64,000 bases of DNA from an uncultured Clostridium sp. (GTDB lineage Bacteria > Bacillota > Clostridia > TANB77 > CAG-508): the NCBI GenBank assembly GCA_930986425.1, contig CAKNJR010000002.1, forward strand, positions 62,001 to 126,000, written 5' to 3'. A program made the position numbers and the translations under genes. The notes below the pieces were generated by a model that had not been told where the DNA came from, ran no database searches, and was given only the letters and a program-made list of their open reading frames with translations. Below, piece after piece: positions 1-7,808 of this stretch; within the stretch, counting starts at the first letter, position 1; each line of letters begins with the position of its first letter.

Positions 1-7
1 AAAATTT

Positions 8-301
8 ATGATTAAAGAAACACTATTAGAATCATTTTATTTGGACAGAGAGCAATCCGAACTTGCTAAAAGAAGTGAATATGAAAAAAAGGTCTGTTAC
101 GAAATCGACAGAAATGGTAACGAAGAAAGGCTTAGAAAACTTATCGACAAAATTTATGATAAAAAATTAAGTAAAAAAATTAGTAATTTACTAGATTTGA
201 CTTTAGATGATAGGTTAAAAAAGGATGGTGCAACACTAGATAAATATTATAAGCAAGGTTTTAAAGACGGAATTAATTTATTAATTGAGTACATAAAATA
301 A
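8..301 (+). CDS. Small hypothetical ICE protein with GF-x-DG-x-x-L-L C-terminus
   Basis: A 97-residue, highly charged, predominantly helical protein with no signal peptide or membrane segment. I do not recognise a named family with certainty. The C-terminus (QGFKDGINLLIEYI) resembles that of the 98-residue protein at 51467-51763 in the neighbouring element (NGFCDGIQLIIGCLI). Both look like the small Firmicute proteins whose last helix is an F-x-x-G-x-x-x-G-x-x-L-L type segment. The gene starts just inside the window, so its ribosome binding site and operon partners to the left are not visible. It precedes the ICE maintenance and transfer genes on the same strand. Function unknown. Confidence 0.6.
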   Translation: MIKETLLESFYLDREQSELAKRSEYEKKVCYEIDRNGNEERLRKLIDKIYDKKLSKKISNLLDLTLDDRLKKDGATLDKYYKQGFKDGINLLIEYIK

Positions 302-337
302 AAATCATTTTGAACTTTCTTTTAGGAGGCTATTTAT

Positions 338-757
338 TTGAAAAATATAAGATTGTTTATAAAAAGCAAAAATTTAGATATGCTACAAGCCTTTTCTGAC
401 GAGAGCTATCTATATAATTACTTTGTCAATAATTATTCGGAATTACCTGAAGAAAATATATTTAGAAATCCTACATTAGTAAAAAGAATAGAAGAAATGA
501 TTTATTTTTCTAAAAATAATATTTCCAATGATGATGTAATTGTATGGAATGAAACAAGTAGAGATTTAAAATCAAAAAATATTTCTTTTTATGCAGTTAT
601 TTTAGATTCTGAGAACGGATCTTTTACCACATATAACAATTTAAAAGCAAGTATTCCATATTTAAAAATTAATTCAAATACAGATGTGTTTGAAGCAGTA
701 ATAAAAATAGAAAAATTTAATAAAGAGTTAGAATATGAAGAAGAAATGGAGATGTGA
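338..757 (+). CDS. Hypothetical ICE protein, TTG start
   Basis: A 139-residue acidic protein that I do not recognise. The start is TTG at 338, placed by a strong AGGAGG (about 324-329) at good spacing. No signal peptide, membrane helix or familiar motif is visible; the C-terminus is glutamate-rich. It is followed two bases later by the next small gene and then by the ParB-like gene, so it probably belongs to the same operon of maintenance or transfer functions. TTG starts recur across this element (338, 1052, 2054, 5792, 7196, 7809, 10371), which supports this reading. Function unknown. Confidence 0.6.
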   Translation: MKNIRLFIKSKNLDMLQAFSDESYLYNYFVNNYSELPEENIFRNPTLVKRIEEMIYFSKNNISNDDVIVWNETSRDLKSKNISFYAVILDSENGSFTTYNNLKASIPYLKINSNTDVFEAVIKIEKFNKELEYEEEMEM

Positions 758-758
758 A

Positions 759-1040
759 ATGAAAAATTTAAAATTACAATGGCTTGACAAAGTTCCTCCT
801 CCTGAAGAAAGAAATCCTGAATTATTTTACTATGATATAAGAAATTCAGATATTGATGACGGATACACTATTGAAAGAGGTGTATTAGTGAATAATATAG
901 GATCTTTAGTTACTAATAAAGATATTTTAAAAGATAAAGAATTAATAACAGATAAAGAATTAGAAAATTTACATTATGAAGAAGTACAAGATTTATATGT
1001 AAAACATAATTCTATTGAATCTGATATAGAACTTGAATAG
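759..1040 (+). CDS. Hypothetical small acidic ICE protein
   Basis: A protein of about 93 residues with no recognised domain. I place the start at ATG 759, because GGAG at 748-751 is at normal spacing and the upstream gene ends at 757; an in-frame ATG at 735 would lie inside that gene. Near the N-terminus it has a proline-rich stretch (DKVPPPEERNPE); the rest is acidic and repeatedly lysine/aspartate-rich. It lies between an unknown gene and the ParB-like gene in a tightly packed run, so it is probably co-transcribed. Function unknown. Confidence 0.55.
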   Translation: MKNLKLQWLDKVPPPEERNPELFYYDIRNSDIDDGYTIERGVLVNNIGSLVTNKDILKDKELITDKELENLHYEEVQDLYVKHNSIESDIELE

Positions 1041-1051
1041 GAGGATTTATT

Positions 1052-1954
1052 TTGAGTATAGAAGATGCAAGAAAAAAATTTGTGGTAGATAAAACACCTG
1101 AATTCACAAAAAAAGTAGAAGAACAAAAAGTAGAAAACACTAATAATATTATAAATATTGAATTAAGTAAATTGGTTGCTTTTAGAAAAAGGCAACCTTT
1201 TTCTATGTATGATGAAATTAAAAAGCAAGAAGTTTTAGAAAGTATTAGAGAAAACGGAGTTTTAGTACCTATTATTGTTAGAAAAATTGAAAATGGAAAA
1301 TATGAGATTATTTCAGGACATAACAGAGTAGAATGTTCAAAAGAACTTAACTTATCCACTATTCCTGCTCAAATTGTGGATTGTGATGACGATAAAGCAA
1401 TTTTAATTATGATCGATACTAACCTTTGTAATAGAGATAAAATTAATCCTATTGAAAAAGGTTATGCTTATAAAATAAAAATGGAAATATTAAAAAATAA
1501 CCCTAATATAAGTAATATCAATGATTTTAAAGATAATTCCCCAATGGGAACTGAAGATAGTAAAACTCAAATTTATAGATATATAAGGCTTACAGAACTT
1601 ATTAAGTCATTACAAGAAAAAATAATAAATGAAGATTTATCTATGAGGGCAGGAGTTGAACTTTCTTATTTATCTAAAGAAGAACAAGAAATAGTAAATC
1701 AAGTAATAGAAGATGAACAAATAAAATTATCACTTGTGCAATCTCAGAAAATAAGAGCAAATAAAAATAACATTACTTATATAGAGGTATTAAAACTATT
1801 AAAAAATGGCAAAAACAAAGTAGAAAAATTTACAGGAAAACTGAATAAACAAGTATTTAAAGAATATAAAGACAAATTTAATTCAGATAAAGAATTTAGT
1901 ATTTTGGTTAAGAAATTATTAGATGACTACTTTAAGAGCGACAGCGATATATAG
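1052..1954 (+). CDS. ParB/Spo0J-like partition protein
   Basis: A 300-residue protein with a ParB-type N-terminal domain at roughly residues 30-130, including the characteristic ISGHNRVECSKEL (ISGHRR-type) box and the NLCNRDKINPIEKGYAY stretch that leads into the helix-turn-helix region. The centre (QIYRYIRLTELI) matches the ParB HTH. The C-terminus is lysine-rich and may dimerise. The family binds centromere-like DNA and acts in partition, or as a regulator when no ParA lies beside it. No ParA is adjacent here, although a degenerate MinD/CpaE-like gene lies at 16251. Start is TTG at 1052 after AGGAGG. The gene ends right at the oriT-like region. Confidence 0.85.
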   Translation: MSIEDARKKFVVDKTPEFTKKVEEQKVENTNNIINIELSKLVAFRKRQPFSMYDEIKKQEVLESIRENGVLVPIIVRKIENGKYEIISGHNRVECSKELNLSTIPAQIVDCDDDKAILIMIDTNLCNRDKINPIEKGYAYKIKMEILKNNPNISNINDFKDNSPMGTEDSKTQIYRYIRLTELIKSLQEKIINEDLSMRAGVELSYLSKEEQEIVNQVIEDEQIKLSLVQSQKIRANKNNITYIEVLKLLKNGKNKVEKFTGKLNKQVFKEYKDKFNSDKEFSILVKKLLDDYFKSDSDI

Positions 1955-2034
1955 CAAGATTCCCCTTTGTACTGACAAAGGGAGCAAAAAGTACCTTTTT
2001 TTGATCAAGTGGTTACACCACATAAGTTTTATTA
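1954..2034. other. oriT: Putative origin of transfer (oriT) of the ICE
   Basis: Non-coding DNA between the ParB-like gene and mobC, the usual location of oriT in elements with a MobC/relaxase pair. It contains hairpin CCCTTTGT (1963-1970) / ACAAAGGG (1975-1982), then TGATCAA and a second hairpin GTGGT (2009-2013) / ACCAC (2017-2021), followed by ATAAGTTTTATT. A near copy at 43879-43940 keeps both hairpins by compensatory base changes, which argues for selection on the structure. Nicking has not been shown; a nick site in or near CATAAGTTTTATT is my guess. Confidence 0.7.
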
Positions 2035-2053
2035 ACACAAGGAAGGAGATATA

Positions 2054-2362
2054 TTGAGAAAAACAGACAGAATAGAAATAAGGGTAACTCCTGAAGAAAA
2101 GATGCTTATAACAACAAAAAGCAAACAAGCTAATAAAAGTATTTCTGAATATATAATTAAAAGTTCTATGGGTAAAGAAATTATAGTTATAAATGAATTA
2201 CCTGAAATGATAACAGAACTTAGACGAATAGGAAATAATATTAATCAATTAACAAGATTAGCTAATAGCAGAATAATTACTTGTGTTGATTTAGAAGATA
2301 CAAAAAAGGAGTTACAAAAGTTATGGCAATCATTAAATTTATTAACAACAAAGTCAGTTTAA
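2054..2362 (+). CDS. mobC: MobC-like relaxosome accessory protein
   Basis: A 102-residue protein with an N-terminal ribbon-helix-helix-like segment (RIEIRVTPEEKMLI) and the MobC-family motif ELRRIGNNINQLTRLAN in its C-terminal half. MobC proteins bind oriT and help the relaxase open and nick the DNA. The start is TTG at 2054 after AAGGAGAT. The 3' end overlaps the relaxase gene by 40 bp, indicating translational coupling. A decayed trace of the same motif lies at 44068-44124 in the neighbouring element, again just after an oriT-like sequence. Confidence 0.88.
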   Translation: MRKTDRIEIRVTPEEKMLITTKSKQANKSISEYIIKSSMGKEIIVINELPEMITELRRIGNNINQLTRLANSRIITCVDLEDTKKELQKLWQSLNLLTTKSV

Positions 2363-3261
2363 AAAAGACTTTAAATTATATATGTAAAGAAGAAAAAACA
2401 GATAAAAAACTAATTTCAGGTAAAGATTGCATACCAGAGATAGCTTATGAAGAAATGATGACAGTTAAGAAATTGTATAACAAGTTAACAGGTAGAGAAA
2501 AAATACACTTTGTGCAATCCTTCTCTCCTACTGATAAATTAACTTATGAACAAGCTCACGAAATAGGAATAAGGATGGCAGAATACTTTAAAGACTTTCA
2601 AGTTGTGATTGCTACACATATTGATAGAGAACACATACATAATCACATTGTTTTAAATACTGTGAATTACAAAACAGGTTTGAAGTTCCACCAAAGTAAA
2701 CAAGATCTACAAAAAATAAAAGAATTTTCAAATCAAATTTGTAAAGAATACGGACTTATTGTTACAGAAAATAAATCAAAAATATCAGATATTAAGATAA
2801 ATGAATATCAAGCAAGATTAAAAGGTATTAGTTGGAAACAGCTACTTATAAACGATATAGATTCTGTAATGGAAAAAACAAATAACAAGTATGAATTCTT
2901 TAGAGAAATGAACAAATTAGGCTACAAAGTAAATTGGAGTAAAGAAAAATTAAGCATTATATACACTACTCCAAAAGGTTATAAATGTAGTGATAGAAAA
3001 CTCCACAATGAAAAATATTTACGAGAAAATATGGAGAAATATTTTAAAGAAAAATCTAAGAAATTCATTAAAAGTGTATGTAAAGAAAAAGTTAGATATA
3101 AAAGTATTCACTCTAGCCTTGCAGATATTATTGAACAATTAAGCAGAAACAAACAAGCTGAAGATACACATACCTTAACTGGTTTAAATAAAAGTGCTAA
3201 AAAGGAATTAGTCATAGAGATGCATTATAGTACAGAAGAATTAGACGAAATGGAATTCTAG
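2323..3261 (+). CDS. MobA/VirD2-family relaxase
   Basis: A 312-residue conjugative relaxase with an N-terminal Relaxase domain. The HUH-type metal-binding motif HIDREHIHNH lies at about residues 98-107. The likely catalytic tyrosine is in the early TLNYICKEEKT segment (around residue 19). After the nuclease domain the protein is lysine-rich, as expected for DNA contact. The family nicks oriT, stays covalently bound to the 5' end and pilots the strand into the recipient through the VirD4 coupling protein. It overlaps mobC and is the only complete relaxase in the window, so it could also act on the satellite oriT at 43879. Confidence 0.92.
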   Translation: MAIIKFINNKVSLKKTLNYICKEEKTDKKLISGKDCIPEIAYEEMMTVKKLYNKLTGREKIHFVQSFSPTDKLTYEQAHEIGIRMAEYFKDFQVVIATHIDREHIHNHIVLNTVNYKTGLKFHQSKQDLQKIKEFSNQICKEYGLIVTENKSKISDIKINEYQARLKGISWKQLLINDIDSVMEKTNNKYEFFREMNKLGYKVNWSKEKLSIIYTTPKGYKCSDRKLHNEKYLRENMEKYFKEKSKKFIKSVCKEKVRYKSIHSSLADIIEQLSRNKQAEDTHTLTGLNKSAKKELVIEMHYSTEELDEMEF

Positions 3262-3264
3262 GAG

Positions 3265-3624
3265 GTGGTAATTATTGAAAAACAGAATATGCTAGTTCTC
3301 ATAGTTGAAAATAGTAAAGATCCTGAATTAAAAAGAATTCCTAATAGACTAAATACTTTAAGAAGAATTGTGGGCAATGAAAATATTGAGGTTATAAAAT
3401 ATAAAGATGTTCTTATAGTTTATGACGAGGATGCCTTTAAAAAATTACTTCCAGTAAATAGAACTATTGACGGATTGAATATAAGAGGAAATTTTGTAAT
3501 AACAGGTAATGACGAGAAACATCAAGACTTTAAAGATTTAACTGAAGAACAAATAAAAGCATATACTGTTGAATTTCAAATAGAAAATGATTTAGAACAA
3601 GGAGATGAATTAGAAAATGAATAA
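3265..3624 (+). CDS. Hypothetical ICE transfer-region protein, ambiguous start
   Basis: A protein of up to 119 residues between the relaxase and the coupling protein. It has no recognised domain and an acidic C-terminal tail, and it overlaps the coupling-protein gene by 8 bp. The start is unclear. The strong GGAGG at 3261-3265 overlaps the in-frame GTG at 3265, so that codon is a poor choice. ATG 3289 is too far downstream. The best-spaced in-frame codons are ATT at 3271 or 3274. Either a rare ATT start is used, or translation starts inefficiently at GTG 3265. Its position suggests an accessory role in DNA transfer, which is inference. Confidence 0.6.
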   Translation: MVIIEKQNMLVLIVENSKDPELKRIPNRLNTLRRIVGNENIEVIKYKDVLIVYDEDAFKKLLPVNRTIDGLNIRGNFVITGNDEKHQDFKDLTEEQIKAYTVEFQIENDLEQGDELENE

Positions 3625-5419
3625 AAGAAAATTTGGTATAGTAGCAGTTTTATCAACACTTAATATCCCCCTAAGTATTTATTTAAGTGCTATAATCCAC
3701 ACCAAACTTGCTAAAATAGAATTTTCTCAAATAGTAGTTGATAAACAATTATTACTACTATTTTTTCTTGTTTATTTGCTTTTTGAAATTGTATTTATTA
3801 TGCTTTTTGGTTTAGGAAATAAGAATGTTTTTCAAAGTGAAACGGTAAGTGTTACAGATAAATTAAAAACACCTGAAATAATGGGGCAAGGACAACACGG
3901 TACAGCTAGGTGGCTTTCAAAAAAAGAGTTTAAAAAAGCTTTTAAATGTAATACTTTAAGTGATACAAATACTACATTTAATTCAGGTGGAATTGTTATA
4001 GGCTATGAAAAACAAAAAAACAAAGAGAATATTTATTATATTGATGATAATATTCATAGTTTAGTAGTTGGAGCTACAAGGAGTGGTAAAACAAGGAGTA
4101 TTGTATTACAAACAGTTGGAAATCTTGGCTTAGCAGGAGAAAGTATGATTATTTCAGATCCGAAAGCTGAAATATATCATTATACTTCAAAGTTTTTAGA
4201 AAACTTGGGATATGAAATTATAACTTTAGACTTTAAAAATCCTACAAAAAGTACGAGATATAATTTTTTACAGCCTGTTATAGATGCAGTAAATAAAAAT
4301 GACTTTAGAAAAGCTGAAGAATATGCTTGGGATATAACTCAAAGTTTAGTTGGAAATGAAGAAACTAAAATGGAAAAGATATGGAGAGATGGCGAAATGT
4401 CAGTAATAGCAGGAGCTATTATGAGTGTAGTTTTTGATAATAAAGAACATCCTGAATATCAGAATTTGACTAATGTATATTCTTTTATATCAGAAATGTG
4501 TAAAACAGTAGGACAACAAATGCCTATAAATAAATACATTGAAAGTTTACCACCTGAACATCCTGCAAGTACAATATTTAATATTGCACGAATTGCACCT
4601 GAAAAAACAAGAGGATCTTTTTTTACTTCAGCACTAACTACACTTAGGTTATTTACAAGTAAAAGTATTTATGGAATGACTTGTAAAAGTGATTTTAGTT
4701 TAAAGCAATCAGGAGAAATAAAAACAGCTACTTATATTATACTTCCTGATGAAAAAACAACTTATTATCCTCTAGCTTCACTTTTTGTTTATCAAAACTA
4801 TGTTTCACTCGTAGAATCTGCTGATGAACGAGGTGGAGAGTTAAAGATAAGAGTTAATTATATTTTAGATGAGTTTGGAAATTTTACTACTATACCTGCT
4901 TTTGGAAATATGCTTACTGTTGCAGGTGGTAGAAGAATTAGATTTAATTTATTTTTACAATCTTTTTCACAACTTGACAACAAATATGGTCGTGAAATTG
5001 CTGAAAATATAAGAGATAACTGTCAAACTTGGATATATTTGAAAACTGCCTCAAATGAAACGGCAAGTATAATCTCAAAAAAATTAGGAACTTATACTAC
5101 TTCTAGTTATAGTAGATCAAGTAGTTATAGCAAATATCAAAATGGCAGTAATTCTGAATCTGTTAATTTAATTAGCAGAAATTTACTTACAGAAGATGAA
5201 ATACTTAGAATTGAAAGACCTTATGTTTTAATAATTCAAGCAGGTCTATTCCCTATAATAACTAAACTACCTGATATTTCTAAATGGAAATTTAACAAAT
5301 TGTTTGGTATGGGAAATCAAGAGCATAACAGAAAATTAAGATTAGAAAGAGAAAATCAAAGACCTATTAAAGAAATTGAAGATATAAAACTATGGGGAAT
5401 ATGGAATGTTTATAGATAA
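3617..5419 (+). CDS. virD4: VirD4/TraG-type conjugative coupling ATPase
   Basis: A 600-residue type IV coupling protein. Two N-terminal membrane helices (about residues 7-27 and 45-68) are followed by the cytoplasmic ATPase domain, with Walker A GATRSGKTRS near residue 151 and Walker B YILDEFGNF near residue 414. Length and motif order match the VirD4/TraG family, which links the relaxosome to the secretion channel and pumps DNA. The C-terminal part contains a serine/tyrosine-rich segment (TTSSYSRSSSYS), probably a flexible linker. It overlaps the preceding small gene by 8 bp and is followed directly by the pilin-like gene. Confidence 0.95.
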   Translation: MNKRKFGIVAVLSTLNIPLSIYLSAIIHTKLAKIEFSQIVVDKQLLLLFFLVYLLFEIVFIMLFGLGNKNVFQSETVSVTDKLKTPEIMGQGQHGTARWLSKKEFKKAFKCNTLSDTNTTFNSGGIVIGYEKQKNKENIYYIDDNIHSLVVGATRSGKTRSIVLQTVGNLGLAGESMIISDPKAEIYHYTSKFLENLGYEIITLDFKNPTKSTRYNFLQPVIDAVNKNDFRKAEEYAWDITQSLVGNEETKMEKIWRDGEMSVIAGAIMSVVFDNKEHPEYQNLTNVYSFISEMCKTVGQQMPINKYIESLPPEHPASTIFNIARIAPEKTRGSFFTSALTTLRLFTSKSIYGMTCKSDFSLKQSGEIKTATYIILPDEKTTYYPLASLFVYQNYVSLVESADERGGELKIRVNYILDEFGNFTTIPAFGNMLTVAGGRRIRFNLFLQSFSQLDNKYGREIAENIRDNCQTWIYLKTASNETASIISKKLGTYTTSSYSRSSSYSKYQNGSNSESVNLISRNLLTEDEILRIERPYVLIIQAGLFPIITKLPDISKWKFNKLFGMGNQEHNRKLRLERENQRPIKEIEDIKLWGIWNVYR

Positions 5420-5432
5420 GGAGAATTTATGT

Positions 5433-5780
5433 ATGAGGAAAATAAAAGAAAAAACAAAAAAGTATTTAGGAAGAATAGGAAAAGCAGGACTTGTTATAAC
5501 AAGTCTTTTTTGTGCAACAAGCACTTGTTTTGGAGCTGTGCAAGACAGCAAAATAGCAACAGGTACACAAAATTTAATTACTGATTTAACAAATTGGCTT
5601 TTAATACTTGCTCCTGTACTTACAGTATTATTAGTAGGATATTATTTGCTAAGAAAATCATCAAGTGATGAAATGGATGGCAAAAGGTGGGATTCAAGGA
5701 TAAAAATAGCAATTATTTGTTGTGTAGGTGTAATAGTTGCTAGTGGACTTATAAACTTAATTGTTGGATATTATAAATAA
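5433..5780 (+). CDS. VirB2-like pilin / small T4SS membrane protein
   Basis: About 115 residues. The start is ATG 5433, nine bases after GGAG; in-frame upstream codons would overlap the coupling-protein gene without a ribosome site. A basic N-terminus and hydrophobic stretch ending TCFGA look like a signal peptide. Two further membrane helices follow (LLILAPVLTVLLVGYYLL and the C-terminal AIICCVGVIVASGLINLIV). This architecture, and the place between VirD4 and a VirB6-like gene, match the VirB2/TrbC-like pilin subunits of Gram-positive conjugation systems. The identification rests on topology and context rather than a signature motif. Confidence 0.7.
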   Translation: MRKIKEKTKKYLGRIGKAGLVITSLFCATSTCFGAVQDSKIATGTQNLITDLTNWLLILAPVLTVLLVGYYLLRKSSSDEMDGKRWDSRIKIAIICCVGVIVASGLINLIVGYYK

Positions 5781-5791
5781 GGAGGTACATT

Positions 5792-6649
5792 TTGGAATCA
5801 ATTTTAACTGGCTTAATTACCAGTATTATTGGTGGTGCTGATAATGTAATAAATTCTGCATTTAATGGACTTATTGATATGTGCTTTAATTCTGAAAATT
5901 ACATTGCCTCAAATTTTGGTAGTACAGTAGTTGATTTTTCTGAATTAAAAGCACTTATATTAAGTTTAGCAATATCCTTAATAGTATTAAAGTTTTTAAA
6001 AAAAGGTTTTGATATGTATATTTTATGGACAGATGGAGAGGCTGATACTCCTCCCCTTACCTACATTGTCTATTTTGTTAGAGCAATAGTGGTAGCAATT
6101 AGTTTCTCTGTTTTATATGATTGGATAGTTCAAATTGCTCAATCTTTTGGAGAATCCATATTAACAGCTATGAACTTAGCAAATAATATATCACTTACTA
6201 CTATTATTGCTAATATTGCAACAGCAGGTTTGTTTACAGCAATAATAGCTTTAATCGCTTTAATTCTATTATTTGTTTTATATATACAATTTTTAATGAG
6301 AGCATTAGAAATGTTTGTATTAAAATTAGGATTTCCTCTTGCCTGTGTTGGTTTGGTAAATCCTGACGGAGGAGTTTTTAAATCTTATTCAGAGAAACTT
6401 ATAAAAAGTATTTTAACAGTTTTAGTACAAATTATATTATGCAAAATCGCAATAATACTGATAATGAATGTGAAAATGTTATTTGGAATCGCTGCGATTA
6501 TAATGGCGATAAAAACTCCTAAGTTCCTACAAGAATTTATGCTTGGTGGTGGAACAGGAGGAATAAGTAGTGTAATTGTTACTACAAGTAAAACTATGGA
6601 GCTTTCTTCTCAAATTAAGAGAAAGCTAAGTACATTAAAGAAAGGGTAA
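5792..6649 (+). CDS. VirB6/TrbL-like polytopic T4SS channel protein
   Basis: A 285-residue protein with about six membrane segments and a glycine-rich region (GGGTGGISSV) near the C-terminus. TTG start at 5792 after GGAGG. The arrangement matches the TrbL/VirB6-like channel proteins of Firmicute ICEs, which form part of the inner-membrane DNA channel. The neighbours support this: a pilin-like gene upstream, a two-TM protein and PrgI downstream, then VirB4. Gaps to the neighbouring genes are only 3-12 bp, so it is co-transcribed with the transfer module. Confidence 0.8.
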   Translation: MESILTGLITSIIGGADNVINSAFNGLIDMCFNSENYIASNFGSTVVDFSELKALILSLAISLIVLKFLKKGFDMYILWTDGEADTPPLTYIVYFVRAIVVAISFSVLYDWIVQIAQSFGESILTAMNLANNISLTTIIANIATAGLFTAIIALIALILLFVLYIQFLMRALEMFVLKLGFPLACVGLVNPDGGVFKSYSEKLIKSILTVLVQIILCKIAIILIMNVKMLFGIAAIIMAIKTPKFLQEFMLGGGTGGISSVIVTTSKTMELSSQIKRKLSTLKKG

Positions 6650-6652
6650 ACT

Positions 6653-6868
6653 ATGGAAATATTAGATGAAATAATAGATTTATTAAGAGTTGCTATAATT
6701 CCACTTGGAGTTGTTTTTAGAGTAATATTTTGCTTTACTAAAATGATTTATGATGAAGATGCACAAGGATCATATAAGAAGAAAATTAAAAATACCATAG
6801 TTTTTGGAATTATAGCAGAGCTAATATTTGTAATTTTAGACTTAATTAAAAATTATTATGGAGGTTAA
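6653..6868 (+). CDS. Small two-TM conjugation protein
   Basis: A 71-residue membrane protein with two hydrophobic segments (LLRVAIIPLGVVFRVIFCF and FGIIAELIFVILDLI) separated by a charged loop. It starts three bases after the VirB6-like gene and ends two bases before the PrgI gene, so it is clearly part of the transfer operon. Small two-helix proteins at this position are common in Clostridia-type conjugation modules. I cannot assign a specific family name. Confidence 0.75.
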   Translation: MEILDEIIDLLRVAIIPLGVVFRVIFCFTKMIYDEDAQGSYKKKIKNTIVFGIIAELIFVILDLIKNYYGG

Positions 6869-6870
6869 GA

Positions 6871-7191
6871 ATGGAAAATGATGACTACAAGTTATATATT
6901 CCTTCTAATGTGAAAACAAGAATGGAATTTTTTAAAGGATATGGACTTAAAGAACTTATACCTACGATAATTGTTTTTGCTTGTTTACTTCCTATTAGTT
7001 TAATTATTTATAAATTAAAGGGTAGTTTTTTATTACCTGTATTAATAGAATTTATAGGAGTTGCAGGAACAATTATAGCAACTGCTAAAGATGAAAATAA
7101 TTTATGTGTTACTAGGCAAATTAAATTTTTAATTGATTTTGCTAATACGCAAAAACAATACAGATATAAATATTTTAATAAATGGAGGTAA
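6871..7191 (+). CDS. PrgI-family T4SS membrane protein
   Basis: A 106-residue protein of the PrgI family: an N-terminal YKLYIPSNVKTRMEFFKG motif, two membrane helices (about residues 30-50 and 55-75) and a C-terminal tail ending in a tyrosine/lysine-rich segment. PrgI proteins are VirB3-like partners of VirB4 in Gram-positive conjugation, and the VirB4 pair follows directly here. The gene is separated from the next ORF by a single ribosome binding site. Confidence 0.88.
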   Translation: MENDDYKLYIPSNVKTRMEFFKGYGLKELIPTIIVFACLLPISLIIYKLKGSFLLPVLIEFIGVAGTIIATAKDENNLCVTRQIKFLIDFANTQKQYRYKYFNKWR

Positions 7192-7195
7192 TATA

Positions 7196-7807
7196 TTGGG
7201 AAAATTATTAAATATAATATTTGGTAAAAAAACAAAAGAAAAAACTTGTAATGAAGAAATTGGAATATTAGATATTAGAAATAATTATATTTATACAAGA
7301 GATGGCAATGTAATTGCAGGAATTAAAATATATTCAATAAATACACAATTACTAACAGATAGAGAAAAAAATAACTTGATAAATGAATTATCTGCTGAAC
7401 TTTCTTCTGAACAAGGAGAAATGAAATATTTTAATATTGCTAGAGCTGTTGATATATCTCCTTTACAGGAATATTTAACAGAAATTATAAATACAACTGA
7501 TAATACAATTCAAAAAAAGTTACTAAAAACACACTTAAACGAAGTACAAAGATTGTCTTTAAATGGCGAAATTGTTGAAAGACAATCTTTTTTAATGATA
7601 AATGCAAAATATGATGACAATTCAGAGAAAGATTTATTAAAAAGGTGCTTAGATTTAAGTAATAAATTTGAAAGATGTGGCATAAAGGCTGAAATCCTTG
7701 ATGAGCCTTCTTTAATTCAATTATGTAATAGCTTTTTAAATATGAATTATGCTCATAGAGAAGATACAGATATTGAGGATAAAGTTTTGATGCTGAAGGA
7801 GGCTTAA
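7196..7807 (+). CDS. TraC/TrsD-like N-terminal partner of VirB4
   Basis: About 203 residues. The start is TTG 7196 after GGAGGT; the longer in-frame ORF would overlap PrgI. It begins LGKLLNIIFGKK and continues with a soluble alpha/beta domain (YIYTRDGNVIAGIKIYSI) resembling the N-terminal non-ATPase domain found on full-length VirB4/TraE proteins. It is followed one base later by a VirB4 ATPase that lacks such a long N-terminus, so the VirB4 function seems split over two genes, as in TrsD/TrsE-like systems. The split-VirB4 reading is inference from order and length. Confidence 0.65.
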   Translation: MGKLLNIIFGKKTKEKTCNEEIGILDIRNNYIYTRDGNVIAGIKIYSINTQLLTDREKNNLINELSAELSSEQGEMKYFNIARAVDISPLQEYLTEIINTTDNTIQKKLLKTHLNEVQRLSLNGEIVERQSFLMINAKYDDNSEKDLLKRCLDLSNKFERCGIKAEILDEPSLIQLCNSFLNMNYAHREDTDIEDKVLMLKEA

Positions 7808-7808
7808 A